A DNA stretch of 64,000 bases, from contig JAYJMM010000110.1 of NCBI GenBank assembly GCA_037349105.1, forward strand, positions 1,488,001-1,552,000, given 5' to 3'. The notes beneath the pieces were generated by a model. The model saw nothing but the letters and a program-made list of their open reading frames with translations. It was not told the origin of the DNA and did no database searches. The stretch comes from Limnomonas spitsbergensis (Eukaryota > Chlorophyta > Chlorophyceae > Chlamydomonadales). The translations under genes and the position numbers were made by a program. Each line of letters starts with the position of its first letter. Position 1 is the stretch's first letter. Below are positions 1 through 9,640 of the stretch, one piece after another.

Positions 1-100
1 CCATTCGATTGATGGTTAATACACAGGACAGGGACTGCAGGGATATTACTGAGTGGGGCCTGGACTGACGAGGTGGCAGGGGCAAGGGGAATCAGGCGGT
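1..100. repeat. Intron-1 segment of the LHC gene, duplicated at 12649-12748
   Basis: The stretch from CCATTCGATTGATGG to ATCAGGCGGTTC recurs at 12649-12748 with only scattered substitutions and a 4-bp indel. Homology stops inside the intron, about 100 bp short of exon 1, so the second copy lacks exon 1. Confidence 0.85.
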
Positions 101-202
101 TCCCGGTTGCGGTTGCTGGAGCAATGATTCCCCAATGCTACTTTAAATTGGCGATTTTTTATGCGATTAGGCTGGACTACATCGACTGAGGGTAGGCCTC
201 AC

Positions 203-316
203 CATAGAGTCGGACGAAGCGACCTTCTTGGAAACGGTCTTCTTGGCAGCCTGCACCATGACAGTGGAGCGCCTCGATACGGTGGACATAGCCTGCTTCT
301 TCATGAGGGCAGACAT
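203..316 (-). CDS. Light-harvesting chlorophyll a/b protein, first exon (partial gene)
   Basis: Seen: a minus-strand exon starts at ATG 316 (MSALMKKQAMS...) and ends ...ASSDSM at 203, followed at once by a GTGAGG donor. The 38 residues are rich in Ser, Lys, Ala and Val with no acids until the end, as in a chloroplast transit peptide. The next exon should begin with Trp-Tyr-Gly-Pro; that exon is off the left edge, but the decayed copy at 12430 begins with exactly these residues after an acceptor, so DSM|WYGP is the expected junction. Known: LHCII proteins of the thylakoid membrane begin the mature part with (W/F)YGPxRxKxLGP and bind chlorophylls a and b. The rest of intron 1 (202 to 1) matches 12649-12748. 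The call rests on this exon plus the linked pseudogene. Confidence 0.72.
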
Positions 317-1415
317 TTCGAGTGGTGAAAACTGAGAAAGATGGGAATGAGAGTGCTGGGAGAATGGGAGATGCTGATGCTGTCGAATCGAGCGGCTTTT
401 GAATGCCCCAAAGTGCTCAAAAGTGTGGAAGATCGCGGGTGAATCAGAATCGCCCCTACACACGAGACGGTTGGTGCGAGCTGGCGGGAGAGACAGGGCG
501 ATTCATACTGCACTTTAATTGCCGACGGATGCTGTCGCGACCTGCTTGGGACGCTTCATTGACCCAGGTTTATCGGGATTTGCCCGCAAGAGAACGCAGC
601 GTGCTAACAAGCCAAAGGTTTTTCAGATTTCCTGACATCACTATACCAGAGACAGAGCTGTGACAGATACTGGTAAGATGGAACGGATGTATCAGGGAAC
701 CCCATCCACCCGCCGGTGGGTGAGGATGGAAGGGCGGGAGGGAGGAGTGTGGCCGACTGGCCGTGTGGGGCTCCCAGCAGGGGGGTGTTCCAATTCAAAT
801 TGTTGCCCATGCCCTGCCTGGCACTATGCCTTTGGCCCTTTCCCCACAACGGTGAAATCGGTGATTGCCAAGGGGCCTGCCAGGTTGTGGGGCTCGGAAG
901 GGGGCATCCGAAAAGTGACATGGATTGTTGAAGGTAAAGTCTTAACGACCAACAGCCTCCACCCCAATAATTGCATTACCTGGATAGGACCTACAATAAA
1001 ATTACCAAGGCAAGGAAGAGTGGAAGGCCATATGGAGGCAGCATGTCATTCAATGTCTGGCGCCAAGGGACACCATGAATTGAGGGTTGCCTGGGATGCC
1101 CCCAAATGGAAATATCATGGAATAAGATCGTATGCACACAGTAGTTTGCTTTTATGGTTCCTATCAATGAAAATAAAAGAGGCGGGAGACCAGAGCCTTA
1201 AGCGCCCACTTGCAGGCAGCCTGATAGTGCAGTGAGCTCAGTTCACACATATCCCCCTCTAGCTAGCACAGCCACCCCCGGCAGGCCGTATCTGACGTTT
1301 TTATTTTTGTTTTACAGCGTACAGCAACTTTTACCCCTGCTACTATGGAGCAAAAATCCACATACCAGTTCCCATCACACTGGTTCGTTAATACATTCAC
1401 TTGGACACTGTCCCA
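317..1415. other. No gene recognised; LHC promoter side
   Basis: This holds the presumed promoter and 5' leader of the LHC gene (minus strand, from 317 upward). The open frame on the plus strand over about 660-1235 has no recognisable motif and no convincing codon pattern. I see nothing else supportable. Confidence 0.5.
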
Positions 1416-2014
1416 TACCGTAGTATCAGTCAATTTTCGTTTTATATTGAATTCGTTTTTTGTTTGGAAACCTCCTAATTAACAAAATCACGCTTTCGTT
1501 TTAGTGGTTCGTTTTTCTGATCGGAGGCTGAACATTTTTACCATCACTGGTTCGTTTTTGCTCCAGAACCGCTCAAACCGCTTGCCTTTCCGCTGAATGG
1601 TTGCTGGGCGCGCAGCTCTGAGAGCCGCGACCTCCTTGGCCTGCCGGATAACTTGAAGGAGTGGGACGCCCTCATAGTATCGAGCTGTAGAGGCCTGCTT
1701 TCTTCGGCGACTGGCCTTCGTTTTCTTCTGATGCGGTTGTAAGACGCGGCGGGGCCGCTCGCCTACTATCTCGACATCCGGTCTAAATCAATAATCACTG
1801 TGGCAGGAGCTGTGGCTACTGGTGCTGCTCCGGGAAGATTCGTGTTTGCGACATGAACGGCGCTACTCTTTGTGTGGCAATTTGTTTAGGGTTTAAGGCG
1901 AAAATGTTCGTTTTATGGTTCGTTTTTGTCCCACGGTACACATTTTTATTGAAATCAACGGTTCGTTTTCTTGAAAAACGATCAATTAAACGAAATCGGA
2001 CTGATACTACGGTA
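1416..2014. mobile_element. MITE-like DNA transposon with TA target duplication
   Basis: Seen: terminal inverted repeats CCGTAGTATCAGTC (1418) and GACTGATACTACGG (ending 2012), continuing imperfectly into a CGTTTTA-type sequence. They are flanked on each side by the dinucleotide TA (1416-1417 and 2013-2014). Inside are many copies of the word GGTTCGTTTT, mostly near the ends. Known: a TA target duplication with short inverted repeats is the signature of Tc1/mariner-type elements. The body is 595 bp, too short for a transposase, so it should be non-autonomous. An internal minus-strand open frame is listed separately. Confidence 0.75.
1488..1787 (-). pseudogene. Open frame inside the TA-flanked transposon, unknown product
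   Basis: The minus strand is open for about 99 codons (FRPDVEIVGERPRRV ... to TGA at 1488) with a very basic middle (HQKKTKASRRRKQAS) and a helical stretch (PLLQVIRQAKEVAALRAAR). There is no start codon near its N-terminus. A TGA lies immediately upstream, while an adjacent frame just before it reads ATAPATVIIDL, so a frameshift probably split a longer protein. It is most likely a decayed transposon-encoded protein. I do not recognise the family. Confidence 0.4.
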
Positions 2015-2089
2015 CCTTCTTAATTTTGTAGGTGGTGCTCTACCGTAAGTCCGTAATTAACCTCATTGTCAGAGCACCTTCACATGCCT

Positions 2090-3110
2090 TCAGGTCTGTT
2101 AGTACGGGCTGTGCAAGCGCTCTATGAGGGTGCAGTCTACACGCTCACAGATCATGGCCATGAAAGAGAACTGGCCCCGTGCCTTGCACCAGAGGCATCA
2201 AGCAGGGCTGCCCTCTGAGCCCCCGCTCTTTAGCCTCTACATCAGCGACCTGCCGAATCTGATCGCAGCCAACTGCCCGGCAGAAGGAGTTGTGCTTGAG
2301 GCGGGGCGACGATTAAGGTGCCTGTTACATGCGGATGATCTCTCCCTACTAGCTGGCAGCTCAGCACTCAGGGCTGCAACGCATGCTAGATGCCTTGCAT
2401 GAATATGCGGCGCCTAAACAGCTCGTAGTCCAAGTCAGCAAGACAAAGATCTTGGAGTTCGGGAGCCGCTTAGCAGCGCAGCGCAGGCAACCAGCCCATA
2501 TCTGCGTGTACGGCTCCGATGGGACAGTGATGAAGCATGTCCAAGAATTTAAGTTCTTGGGCATCATTCAGCATGAGAGCGGTAGCATGAAGAAGGCCAT
2601 GCAGGGAAGAGAGGTGCCTCTGGCTGCTGCGCTGCAGCGTGTCCCCCGTATGGCAGCCAAGGTGCGTCTGAGGCATCATTTGCCTACTCGCGTCCGGCTG
2701 GTGGCCACAAACGCTGCGCCTGCAGCCAACTACGGTGATGTGGAGTGGGCCACCGGACACCTCCGACCGCTACACTACCTCCACAACAAGCTGCAGTCCA
2801 GGTTTTCTACAACACCTGCGCCAGGCAGCGGGGCTCCCAGCGTCCGCTGCCAGTTTGGGAATTTTGAGGGAGTTACAGATCCAACCGCTACAACGAGGTT
2901 GGTGGCGCCATGTGCTTCGCTTCTACAATGCAGCGGTATACCTGTTTGTTGTTGTTCTTGTTGTTTGGAAGGTGACCTTGCTTTCCTTTTTTTCTTCGTG
3001 TGTGTTCTATTGTATGTTCTAGCTGACTTCATGTTTGTCGACGTGGCCAAGCTTTATTTAAGCAGGGCCCAGAGGTGTAATGTCATTGACTTCTTTGTGC
3101 CCTCGTAATG
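2090..3110 (+). pseudogene. Non-LTR retrotransposon reverse transcriptase remnant, copy 1
   Basis: Seen: fragments in two or three frames. ALYEGAVYT lies at about 2118-2145. AGLPSEPPLFSLYISDLP (about 2200-2260) matches the LINE motif GxPLSPxLFxLYIxDL. LLHADDLSLLA (about 2320-2355) carries the catalytic A-D-D of the reverse transcriptase palm. After a +1 shift near 2365 comes LQRMLDALHEYA with VSKTKILEFG (about 2380-2465), then a thumb-like region reading FKFLGIIQHESG. Known: this order (box 4, box 5 xADD, then a K-T-K/FLG segment) is typical of LINE-type reverse transcriptases. Frame changes and loss of the N-terminal half make it non-functional. A diverged second copy follows at 3240. Confidence 0.75.
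3040..3092 (+). repeat. LINE 3' module GGCCCAGAGGTGTAATG, copy 1
   Basis: GGGCCCAGAGGTGTAATGTC-ATTGAC lies downstream of reverse-transcriptase copy 1. The same module recurs at 4625-4702, 4985-5062 and, more diverged, at 11085-11152. It looks like the conserved 3' end of this retroelement family. Confidence 0.6.
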
Positions 3111-3239
3111 TTTTGTGATTGGAGCTTATCCTCTGCACTACGTACGGTATGGAGTTTATTCCTATGTCTGTCATCTGCCGTTGTGTGTTGGTTGCTTGCC
3201 CAGGGGATCAATGTTTTTTCTTTCGCTGTCCTAGTTTAG

Positions 3240-3760
3240 TTTGTGCTCAAACCGGCCAGCCCAGGTCTGCCGTCTGCGTTTACAGCCCAGATAGGACAGT
3301 GCTGAAGCATGCCCAGGAATTGAAGTTTTGGGGCATCATTCAGCATGAAAGCAGCAGCATGTGGAAGGCCATGCAGGCTAGAATGTGCCTTTGGCTGCCG
3401 CTCTGCAGCGTGTATGCAGCATGGCCGCCAGGGTGCGTCTACGGCACCATCTGCCTACACGCATCCAGCGAGTGGCTGTCTATGCAGCGCCTACGGTGAA
3501 CTACGGCGATGTGGTGTGGCCACCGGTCACCTTCGACCACAGCACTGACTAAGGGGTATAATGCAATCCAGCCTAATTCAGCACCTGCGCCAGGCGGCGA
3601 GGCTTCCTGCATCCGCTGCCAGCTGGGAGGTCATGCGGAAGCTGGACACAGAATGCTGTCCAGCCTACTCCAACATGGCTCTGATTCTAAAACGCAGCGG
3701 TGGCACCGGTAGCATGGAAAGACAGCCCACTCATGGCGACAGCCATGGTGGTTGACCTCC
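3240..3760 (+). pseudogene. Non-LTR retrotransposon remnant, copy 2 of the same family
   Basis: The DNA from 3265 on aligns with 2487 onward in copy 1 (GGACAGTG-TGAAGCATG, GGGCATCATTCAGCATGA, GGAAGGCCATGCAGG). It continues through the ACCTGCGCCAGGC and ATCCGCTGCCAG segments that match 2811-2860. The reading frame is broken several times. Sequence beyond about 3690 (HGDSHGG, then a Pro/Val-rich stretch) has no match in copy 1 and may be the element's C-terminal part. Confidence 0.65.
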
Positions 3761-4299
3761 AGCTTGCGGGCGTACGTTGTGCAGTCAGCTGATAGGGCAC
3801 TGGAGGAGTTGGGGCGGGGAGCAGTTGTCTCCGAACTGTGTCAGGTAGCCCTTCACCTATAGCCGCTCCCTGTCCCAGAGGTGCTACAGCTAGTGGACGC
3901 AGCCTACAAACAGGCACAGCTGGAGGCCACTGGTAGAGGAGACCCCAAGGCCCCCAACACCGAGCACAGGTCTGCGGCTGCCTACCGCGTCTGGCTCCAG
4001 CCTATGGCGGGCACCGCACTGGCGCATGCTGGGAGCCGCACCAGCAACATGGCGTGCGCTTGTGAGTGCACCAACTTACGGTTGCGGCTCGGTGCGGTTT
4101 AGACGGCTGACATCAAAAATGGCTTAGCGGTCAAGAGCATGAGACACGTTGCTGTCAGTGGTGTTGGGCAAAGGAATATGGCGAGCCTGTGCAGGACGTG
4201 TTACATGTTTGCTTCTAGAGCCCTAGCGTCAAGGACCAGCTTAGGGACAGTGGATGGGCAGGCCTCCCAGACGGCGATACGGACTATCATCAGTTGTAC

Positions 4300-5062
4300 C
4301 GGAGCAGGCATGGGTGGGAGCAGAGGGGTGGGAGGCTCTGGCTTTTGTTGAGGACGTGGTTGACATCATTAAGGACTAGTCTTGGGGAGCCGGAAAATTG
4401 GTTTCCTTCCTCTCTTTTAGTCTTTTGGGGGGAGAATAATTGGGAGAAGGGGTAATTTTCTTTTTGTTCCTCTTGCTTCTTCCCCTCTTTACTTGTTTTT
4501 CGGCCTTGACTCTACAAAGGCTAGGAACCAACACAGTGCCTTTCTTTTAGAGGGGGGAGAGATGATTGCTCTGTCCTTTGCGTTCCTCTCTTTCTTTCCC
4601 CTCTGAATTTCACTTTCCTTCTCCCACCTTCACAGTTGGGCGCCTACAAGGCTGAAGCCTTTTAGCCAGGTCCAGAGGTGTAACGTCTTTGACTTGTGCC
4701 GGGGTATAGGTAAGAGGCTCTGGCTTTGACTTGTACCGGGGCATGGGTGAGAGGGTCTGGCTTTTGTAGAAGATGTGGTTGACATCGTTCAAGGTTAGTT
4801 TTCAAAAGGGGCTGAGATTTAAGTTTTCCTTTGGGGCGTAAATCTTTTCTCTTGTGTTCCCTTCTAGCTTTAAATCCTCTTCATTCGCTTGACTTGTTGT
4901 AAGCTTGACTGAAAAGAGGCTTGGGAATCTCTGGACTTCCCCCCTGTTTCTTTCCTCTCTCCTTTTAGCCATTTGTTTCTTTGCCCCTGGACCATACAGC
5001 TGGGCGCCCACGTGGCTGGGCCTTTATACATATAACTTTGGCCCAGAGGTGTAACATCAGTA
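4300..5062 (+). mobile_element. Tandem 3' ends of the same LINE family
   Basis: The phrase GGCTCTGGCTTTTGTTGAGG followed by GTGGTTGACATC occurs at about 4331-4370 and again, diverged, at about 4729-4790. Each is followed by a T/C-rich stretch and then by a module like CAGYTGGGCGCC...GGYCCAGAGGTGTAACRTC (4625-4702 and 4985-5062). This reads as at least two nested or tandem 3' ends of the element seen at 2090-3760. No intact frame remains. Confidence 0.55.
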
Positions 5063-5200
5063 ACAGGGGGAGGGAACCTTCTCACTGCCTTTCCTTTGGT
5101 GAGAAGGGGGGTATTCCCCCTTTAACCGTGCTTTGTGTTTCACTTTTTCTTTCCTTTCCACACTTGCAGTGGCAAGCGAGATGGCAAGATTAAGAATGGT

Positions 5201-5216
5201 GGTGTTAAAAAACACC
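5201..5216 (-). terminator. Histone 3' stem-loop for H2B
   Basis: On the minus strand the sequence reads AACC-GGTGTT-TTTT-AACACC, a perfect 6-bp stem with a 4-base loop, 63 nt past the H2B stop. The H2A gene has a matching element with the same AACCGGTGTT lead. Known: replication-dependent histone mRNAs of Volvox and Chlamydomonas end at such a 3' palindrome instead of a poly(A) tail. Confidence 0.85.
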
Positions 5217-5278
5217 GGTTTAGTTCGATGAGACCTTCAGATAGGGCCTTCTTGAGCTGGGTTGAGCCTGTGAGCTGC

Positions 5279-5650
5279 TTAGGCTGAAGTGAACTTGCTG
5301 ACAGCCTTGGTGCCCTCAGAGACAGCATGCTTTGACAGTTCTCCAGGCAGGACTAGGCGGACAGCGGTCTGGATCTCACGGGAGGTCATTGTGGGCTTCT
5401 TGGTGTAGCGGGCCAGGCGAGCAGCCTCGGTGGCGATCTTGTCGAACATGTCGTTCATGAGGGAGTTGAGGATGCTCATAGCCTTGGAGGAGACGCCAGT
5501 GTCGGGGTGGACCTGCTTCAGCACTTTGTACAGGTAAATCTTGTAGGACTCCACTGCCTTGCCGGATTTCTTCTTCTTCTTGCCATCGACGCTCTTGACA
5601 GCGACCTTCTTCTCAGCCGGCCTCTTCTCAGCGGGTGCCTTGGGTGCCAT
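5279..5650 (-). CDS. Histone H2B
   Basis: This intronless gene of 123 codons encodes one of the four core histones; it dimerises with H2A in the nucleosome. Seen: a Lys/Ala/Pro-rich N-tail (residues 1-33, with KKKKKSGK), then the histone fold from [16 protein letters not shown] through [19 protein letters not shown] and [20 protein letters not shown] to [20 protein letters not shown], ending VSKFTSA. The lysine in the KAVSKFTSA tail is the usual ubiquitination position. Length and all fold helices are complete. It is divergently paired with H2A, with 242 bp between start codons, and has a histone 3' stem-loop, so S-phase regulation is expected. Confidence 0.97.
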   Translation of the reverse strand: MAPKAPAEKRPAEKKVAVKSVDGKKKKKSGKAVESYKIYLYKVLKQVHPDTGVSSKAMSILNSLMNDMFDKIATEAARLARYTKKPTMTSREIQTAVRLVLPGELSKHAVSEGTKAVSKFTSA

Positions 5651-5892
5651 TATGTTTACTGGAAAGATACGGAATAATTAAGTTGTGATTCTGAGGTACG
5701 ATACGTTGCACGTGTCGCGAGATGTTTATGTAGAGTTCAAATGGTCTGACGACCGGATCAGCAGGCCCGACAGCTGTGGCCTGCTGATCCGGCCTTCGAC
5801 CCGTCCAAATGGCCATTTAAACAGTAGGAGGCTGATGAAACATACAGCCTCTTTAATTGTTCCCGCCCCCTCACCTCACCCAAATCTTTAAC
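5651..5892. promoter_or_regulatory. Shared divergent H2A/H2B promoter with a 15-bp perfect inverted repeat
   Basis: The 242 bp between the two ATGs must carry both promoters. Seen: TATA-like words lie almost symmetrically, CATAAACA on the minus strand at 5723-5730 (73 bp from the H2B ATG) and TTTAAAC at about 5816 (77 bp from the H2A ATG). Between them is a perfect inverted repeat, CCGGATCAGCAGGCC (5753-5767) and its complement (5778-5792), with a 10-bp spacer containing CAGCTG. The element sits near the centre, so it is a candidate shared regulatory site. Confidence 0.7.
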
Positions 5893-6303
5893 ATGGCAGG
5901 CAAGACAGCATCCGCTGGTGGTGGTCGCGGCAAGGCTGCAGGAGGCAAGAAGGCCGTGTCGCGCAGCGCCAAGGCCGGCCTGCAGTTCCCCGTGGGTCGC
6001 GTCGCTCGCTACCTGAAGAAGGGCAAATACGCCGAGCGCATTGGAGCTGGTGCCCCGGTCTACCTGGCCGCTGTGCTCGAGTACATCGCTGCTGAGGTGC
6101 TCGAGCTGGCTGGCAACGCTGCTCGCGACAACAAGAAGAACCGCATCGTCCCCCGACACATCCAGCTGGCGATCCGCAACGATGAGGAGCTGAGCAAGCT
6201 GCTGGGCACCGTCACCATCGCATCCGGTGGTGTCCTGCCCAACATTCACTCCGTCCTGCTGCCCAAGAAGAGCAAGAAGGATGGGGAGTCTGCCGAGGTT
6301 TAA
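5893..6303 (+). CDS. Histone H2A
   Basis: This intronless gene of 136 codons encodes a core histone. The start chosen is ATG 5893 ([14 protein letters not shown]); an upstream in-frame ATG at 5857 would add 12 residues (MFPPPHLTQ...) that do not belong to the family. Seen: the H2A fold from [19 protein letters not shown] (with the L1 [16 protein letters not shown] segment) through [40 protein letters not shown] and DEELSKLLG to [13 protein letters not shown]. The acidic-patch residues ([13 protein letters not shown]) are intact. The C-terminus ends GESAEV without the SQE motif of H2A.X. It is paired with H2B and has its own 3' stem-loop. Confidence 0.97.
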   Translation: MAGKTASAGGGRGKAAGGKKAVSRSAKAGLQFPVGRVARYLKKGKYAERIGAGAPVYLAAVLEYIAAEVLELAGNAARDNKKNRIVPRHIQLAIRNDEELSKLLGTVTIASGGVLPNIHSVLLPKKSKKDGESAEV

Positions 6304-6335
6304 ATGTCCACAACCCTGACCTTACAAATAAAACC

Positions 6336-6351
6336 GGTGTTTTTCAACATC
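6336..6351 (+). terminator. Histone 3' stem-loop for H2A
   Basis: AACC-GGTGTT-TTTC-AACATC lies 32 nt past the stop: a 6-bp stem (one G-U pair) with a TTTC loop. It is the same element as that found downstream of H2B. Confidence 0.85.
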
Positions 6352-6359
6352 ATTACGAA

Positions 6360-7650
6360 TTGATCTACATAATGCGTGTCAGGCAAAGACCACGCCTGTT
6401 GGTAAAATCTCTCTGCACAGCCAAACTTGGACACCTGAGAGATTAAAATTAAGGTCAACGATGTCATATGCCCGAAAGCCTAGGTCGTGTGGGCGCCTAA
6501 GAGTCCCGTTTGGGTGCCCTTTCCAAGGCATGAAGACTCTTCCCACACTGCTTTGCATGCAGCACCCTGTGGCCCTGGACAATTGAACTGGTAGGCCTCA
6601 TGCAGATCTCCGCAAGCCCAATGTAGAGTTCAAGCTTGTCCAATGCAGATCCCATGCAGGCCCAACGCAAGTATCATACAGGCCCAGGGCAGATCTCATG
6701 CCTGGGCCATGCAGATCTCACGCAGATACCATGTCAGCTCCAAGGACGCCCCACCCAGGTACCTTATAAAGTTATAATCCATGAGGCATTCTTTAACCTG
6801 GACCCTCCAGGTCCCTGACCCCTGGTCCCACGCTCAAGTGTTTATTTAAGTGCGCACCTGACCAATGCGTTTCCTGGGCGTTGGTGAGCCAAGAATGGTC
6901 ATATAGGGATGAAGCCCTGAGGCCTCAATGTTCAATGAGAAAGTGCAATTGTCGATGAGTAGGTGCACTTTCTATGAGGGGGTGGATTTTCATCCATTAC
7001 TTCAAATTTCAGTGCGTGCCAGCAGACTACATTTCGGGGACCACTGTGCAGCCACAATCCGGCCGATGGAGACCCATCACAACCAGTGTCTGGTTTGTGG
7101 TCCAACCTTAAAAACATGCTGTACCAGCAGTCCCCAGCGGCTGTAGCCTGTGCTGTAGCGACATGGCGGTCGAGGCACCGTAAATTAACAGTGGCTACAG
7201 GCCTTTGTAGAATGTGGAAACGGGTGTGGTGGAGAAGATGGAGCTGGATATCTGGGGGGCATACCCAGACAGGGAGGGGCATGCCGCATGTACATCGGTG
7301 CAGATCTGTGCAGAGGCTTACAGGAGTGGGACAGCGGAGAAACAGAGCCAAGCAGGAACGCTGAGCGCGTCAGGTGGGTTTGGAGGGCATTTGTGGTTGG
7401 GGAATAGGAACATGAATACATGATGTATGGCAAAAGCGGAACAGTATTCGTGTAGAAGAGAGGGAATCACAGTGCTCCCATTTTACCCCACCCTGCCCCA
7501 CCCCACCCCAGTCACAGATTGTACCTTCCCCTGTCACAGAATCTACTCCCCCCGGTCCCAGAAACCCAGACCTGACTGAACTTTGCTTGTGATTCAGCAT
7601 GGGTGGGTGGGTGCATGCGTGACATCCCCGGATGTATGCCCTACTCATCA
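6360..7650. other. Gene-free stretch with degenerate GCAGATCTCATGC-type repeats
   Basis: At about 6600-6740 words such as CATGCAGATCTC, CCCATGCAGGCCC and GGGCAGATCTCATGC recur irregularly. No convincing coding sequence is visible. Open frames here are short and lack family motifs. Confidence 0.45.
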
Positions 7651-7677
7651 CTCTTCCCCACTCCTCCTCCCCCCTCC

Positions 7678-7860
7678 AGGCTTTCATTGTGACCAGCCTG
7701 CCCTGTGGATTGCCCTGTGGATTGCCCTGTGGATCGGTCGGTTACCCTGTGGGCGTCATCGGGTATCTGACGGTGGACGCGGCAACGCGTTGTTCAGGTT
7801 CACGCTGGCAGCGTCGGCTGCGGGCAGCAAGACCATCATGACCTGCCCACCCACACGGAA
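7678..7860 (+). CDS. Candidate exon, unknown
   Basis: An AG acceptor (CCCCTCCAG, ending 7678) and a good donor (AAG|GTAGGT at 7861) bound a stretch that is open in more than one frame, one of them ending FTLAASAAGSKTIMTC. The 5' part contains three tandem copies of GCCCTGTGGATT (7699-7733). A second candidate exon lies at 9116. I do not recognise a family, and the frame is uncertain. Confidence 0.25.
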
Positions 7861-7953
7861 GGTAGGTATTGAGGGCGAGAGGGCAGGAGGGTGGGGGGGA
7901 AGGGAGGAAGGGAGTGGAGGGGAAGGATGAATCGTAGAATGGTGCCAAGAAGA

Positions 7954-7969
7954 GCCTGCTGGTCCTGCT

Positions 7970-8000
<31 letters not shown>

Positions 8001-8017
8001 ACGTTGCTTCTGCTGTT

Positions 8018-8049
<32 letters not shown>

Positions 8050-8545
8050 TGCTGCTCCTGCTGCTGATGCCGCTGCTGCTGCTGCTGCTGCTGCTGTTGT
8101 TGCTGAAGCTGCTTCTGCTCCTTCTGCTGTTGCTGCTGTTGCCTCTGCTGTTGCTTCTGCTGTTGCAGTTGTTGTTGCTGCTTCTGCAATTGCTGTTGCC
8201 TCTGCTGTTGCTGTTGCTTCTGCTATTGCTGCCCCTGCTCCTGTTGCTGTTGCTTCTGCTATTGCTGCCCCTGCTCCCGTTGCTGCTGCTCCTGTTGCTG
8301 CTGCTCCTGTTGCCCCTGCTGTTGCGGGTCCTGTTGCTGCTGCTCCTGTTGCCCCTGCTGTTGCCGGTCCTGTTGCTGCTGCTCCTGTTCCTGCTCTTGT
8401 TTCTGCTCCTGTTCCTGCTGCTGCTGTTGCTTTTGTTACTGATGCTCCTGTTGTTACTGCTGCTCCTGTTGCTGCTGCTGTTGTTGCTGCCGCTGCTGCT
8501 GCTGATGTTGATATGGCTGTTGAGGCGGCTGCTGCTGCTGCAGCC
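7954..8545. repeat. CTG/TTG-rich trinucleotide tract, about 0.6 kb
   Basis: The plus strand is almost wholly CTG, TTG, CTC and TTC triplets with interspersed CCCCTG; it is open in several frames (poly-Leu on plus, poly-Gln or Ser/Asn-rich on minus). This is low-complexity DNA. Gln-rich tracts occur in algal proteins, but no flanking domain shows which frame, if any, is translated. Confidence 0.85.
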
Positions 8546-8826
8546 CATCCTGGTCGCTGTGATGATCATGACGCATGCCATGTGCCATTAAACATCCCCT
8601 TTGCCATACTTTGACGTGATGGGTAGTTGGGCCACAAACCTCCAAGGGTGACAGTTGACGACTTGACGGAGGCAGTTGAGCCTCCCTTCGACCCGGGTTT
8701 CTTTATTAGCTGAGGAGCGGTTAGCAGGTGACGGTCCCCATGGTGCAATTTTTCGTGCCTTCTGTTCTACAAATAAATCGGAAATCTGAGCTCCAGAACC
8801 CTGGCTCCACTACCAATTACACATCC

Positions 8827-8972
8827 GCCCCCGAAATCTACCTAGAACCCGCTGAACTCTGCCCCCGAAATCTACCTAGAACCCGCTGAACTCTGCCCCC
8901 GAAATCTACCTAGAACCCGCTGAACTCTGCCCCCGAAATCTACCTAGAACCCGCTGAACTCTGCCCCCGAAA
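8827..8972. repeat. 34-bp tandem repeat, about 4.3 copies
   Basis: The unit runs GCCCCCGAAATCTACC then TAGAACCCGCTGAACTCT. Copies begin at 8827, 8861, 8895, 8929 and 8963 (partial) and are essentially identical. Confidence 0.92.
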
Positions 8973-9115
8973 CCCGCCTGAGCCCTTTCTGAATCCCGCC
9001 CGGGAACCACAGGCGCGCTGCTCTCTGCACCCCTCTTCCGGAACTGCCGTGCTCTTCCCCAAACCCCTTCCATGAAAGCTCATGCTCCTCCTCCGTCATG
9101 CCTTGCTGCTCTCAG

Positions 9116-9213
9116 GATGGAAGGGCCACGTCAAGTCTGTGGATTCCCTCAGACAGAAGTACAGTGTCGTTCCCTACCTCCAAGCCCAGATCAGCGCCTA
9201 CAAGCCGTTAACG
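9116..9213 (+). CDS. Candidate exon, unknown
   Basis: It is bounded by CTGCTCTCAG and ACG|GTATAG. In one frame it reads WKGHVKSVDSLRQKYS then VVPYLQAQISAYKPLT, which looks like ordinary soluble protein and not repeat DNA. No neighbouring exon with a matching phase could be proven. I do not recognise the family. Confidence 0.35.
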
Positions 9214-9218
9214 GTATA

Positions 9219-9640
9219 GACAAATCCCGGTTGTAGCCATGGGAGTGCCTGTGATGGGCAACTCTGTTTTTTTGCCTGGGTGGACAAATTATGGGTACTA
9301 CAGCGGGCGCGCCTGTGGTGGGTGGGGTTGACTCTGCTGGCTGCAGCGCCCGGGTAGACAAATGCCAGTCGTTGCAGCTGAAGCGCCTGTGATGGGCAAA
9401 TCTGTTTCCCCCCTGGGTGGACAAATGCCGGGTACCGCAGCGGGAGCGCCCGTGATGGGTGACCTCTGGCTGTAGCGCCTAGTTAAGGGTTTAGGGCTGT
9501 AGCGCCCGGGTAGAAAAGGGCTGGGTATTGCAGCGTGAGCGCCCGTGATGAGTGGAATCTGGCTGTAGCACCTAGTTAAGGGTTAACGGTTTAGGGCTGG
9601 AACGCCCAGGTGGACTCAAGGCGGGCACTACAACAGGAGT
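9219..9640. repeat. Degenerate 65-100 bp minisatellite
   Basis: Units begin with AGACAAATGCCGGGTA or a variant and contain GCGCCYGTGATGGG and GCTGTAGCGCCCGGGT. Five or six diverged copies are visible, and the later units have gained AGTTAAGGGTTTAGGG. Confidence 0.7.

Noticed and set aside
660..1235. 191-codon open frame
   Set aside because: No family motif, no splice partner, ordinary length for a GC-rich alga by chance, and it overlaps another frame.
7971..8591. Poly-Leu membrane-like protein
   Set aside because: It is the CTG tract; no bounded hydrophobic helices and no flanking domain.
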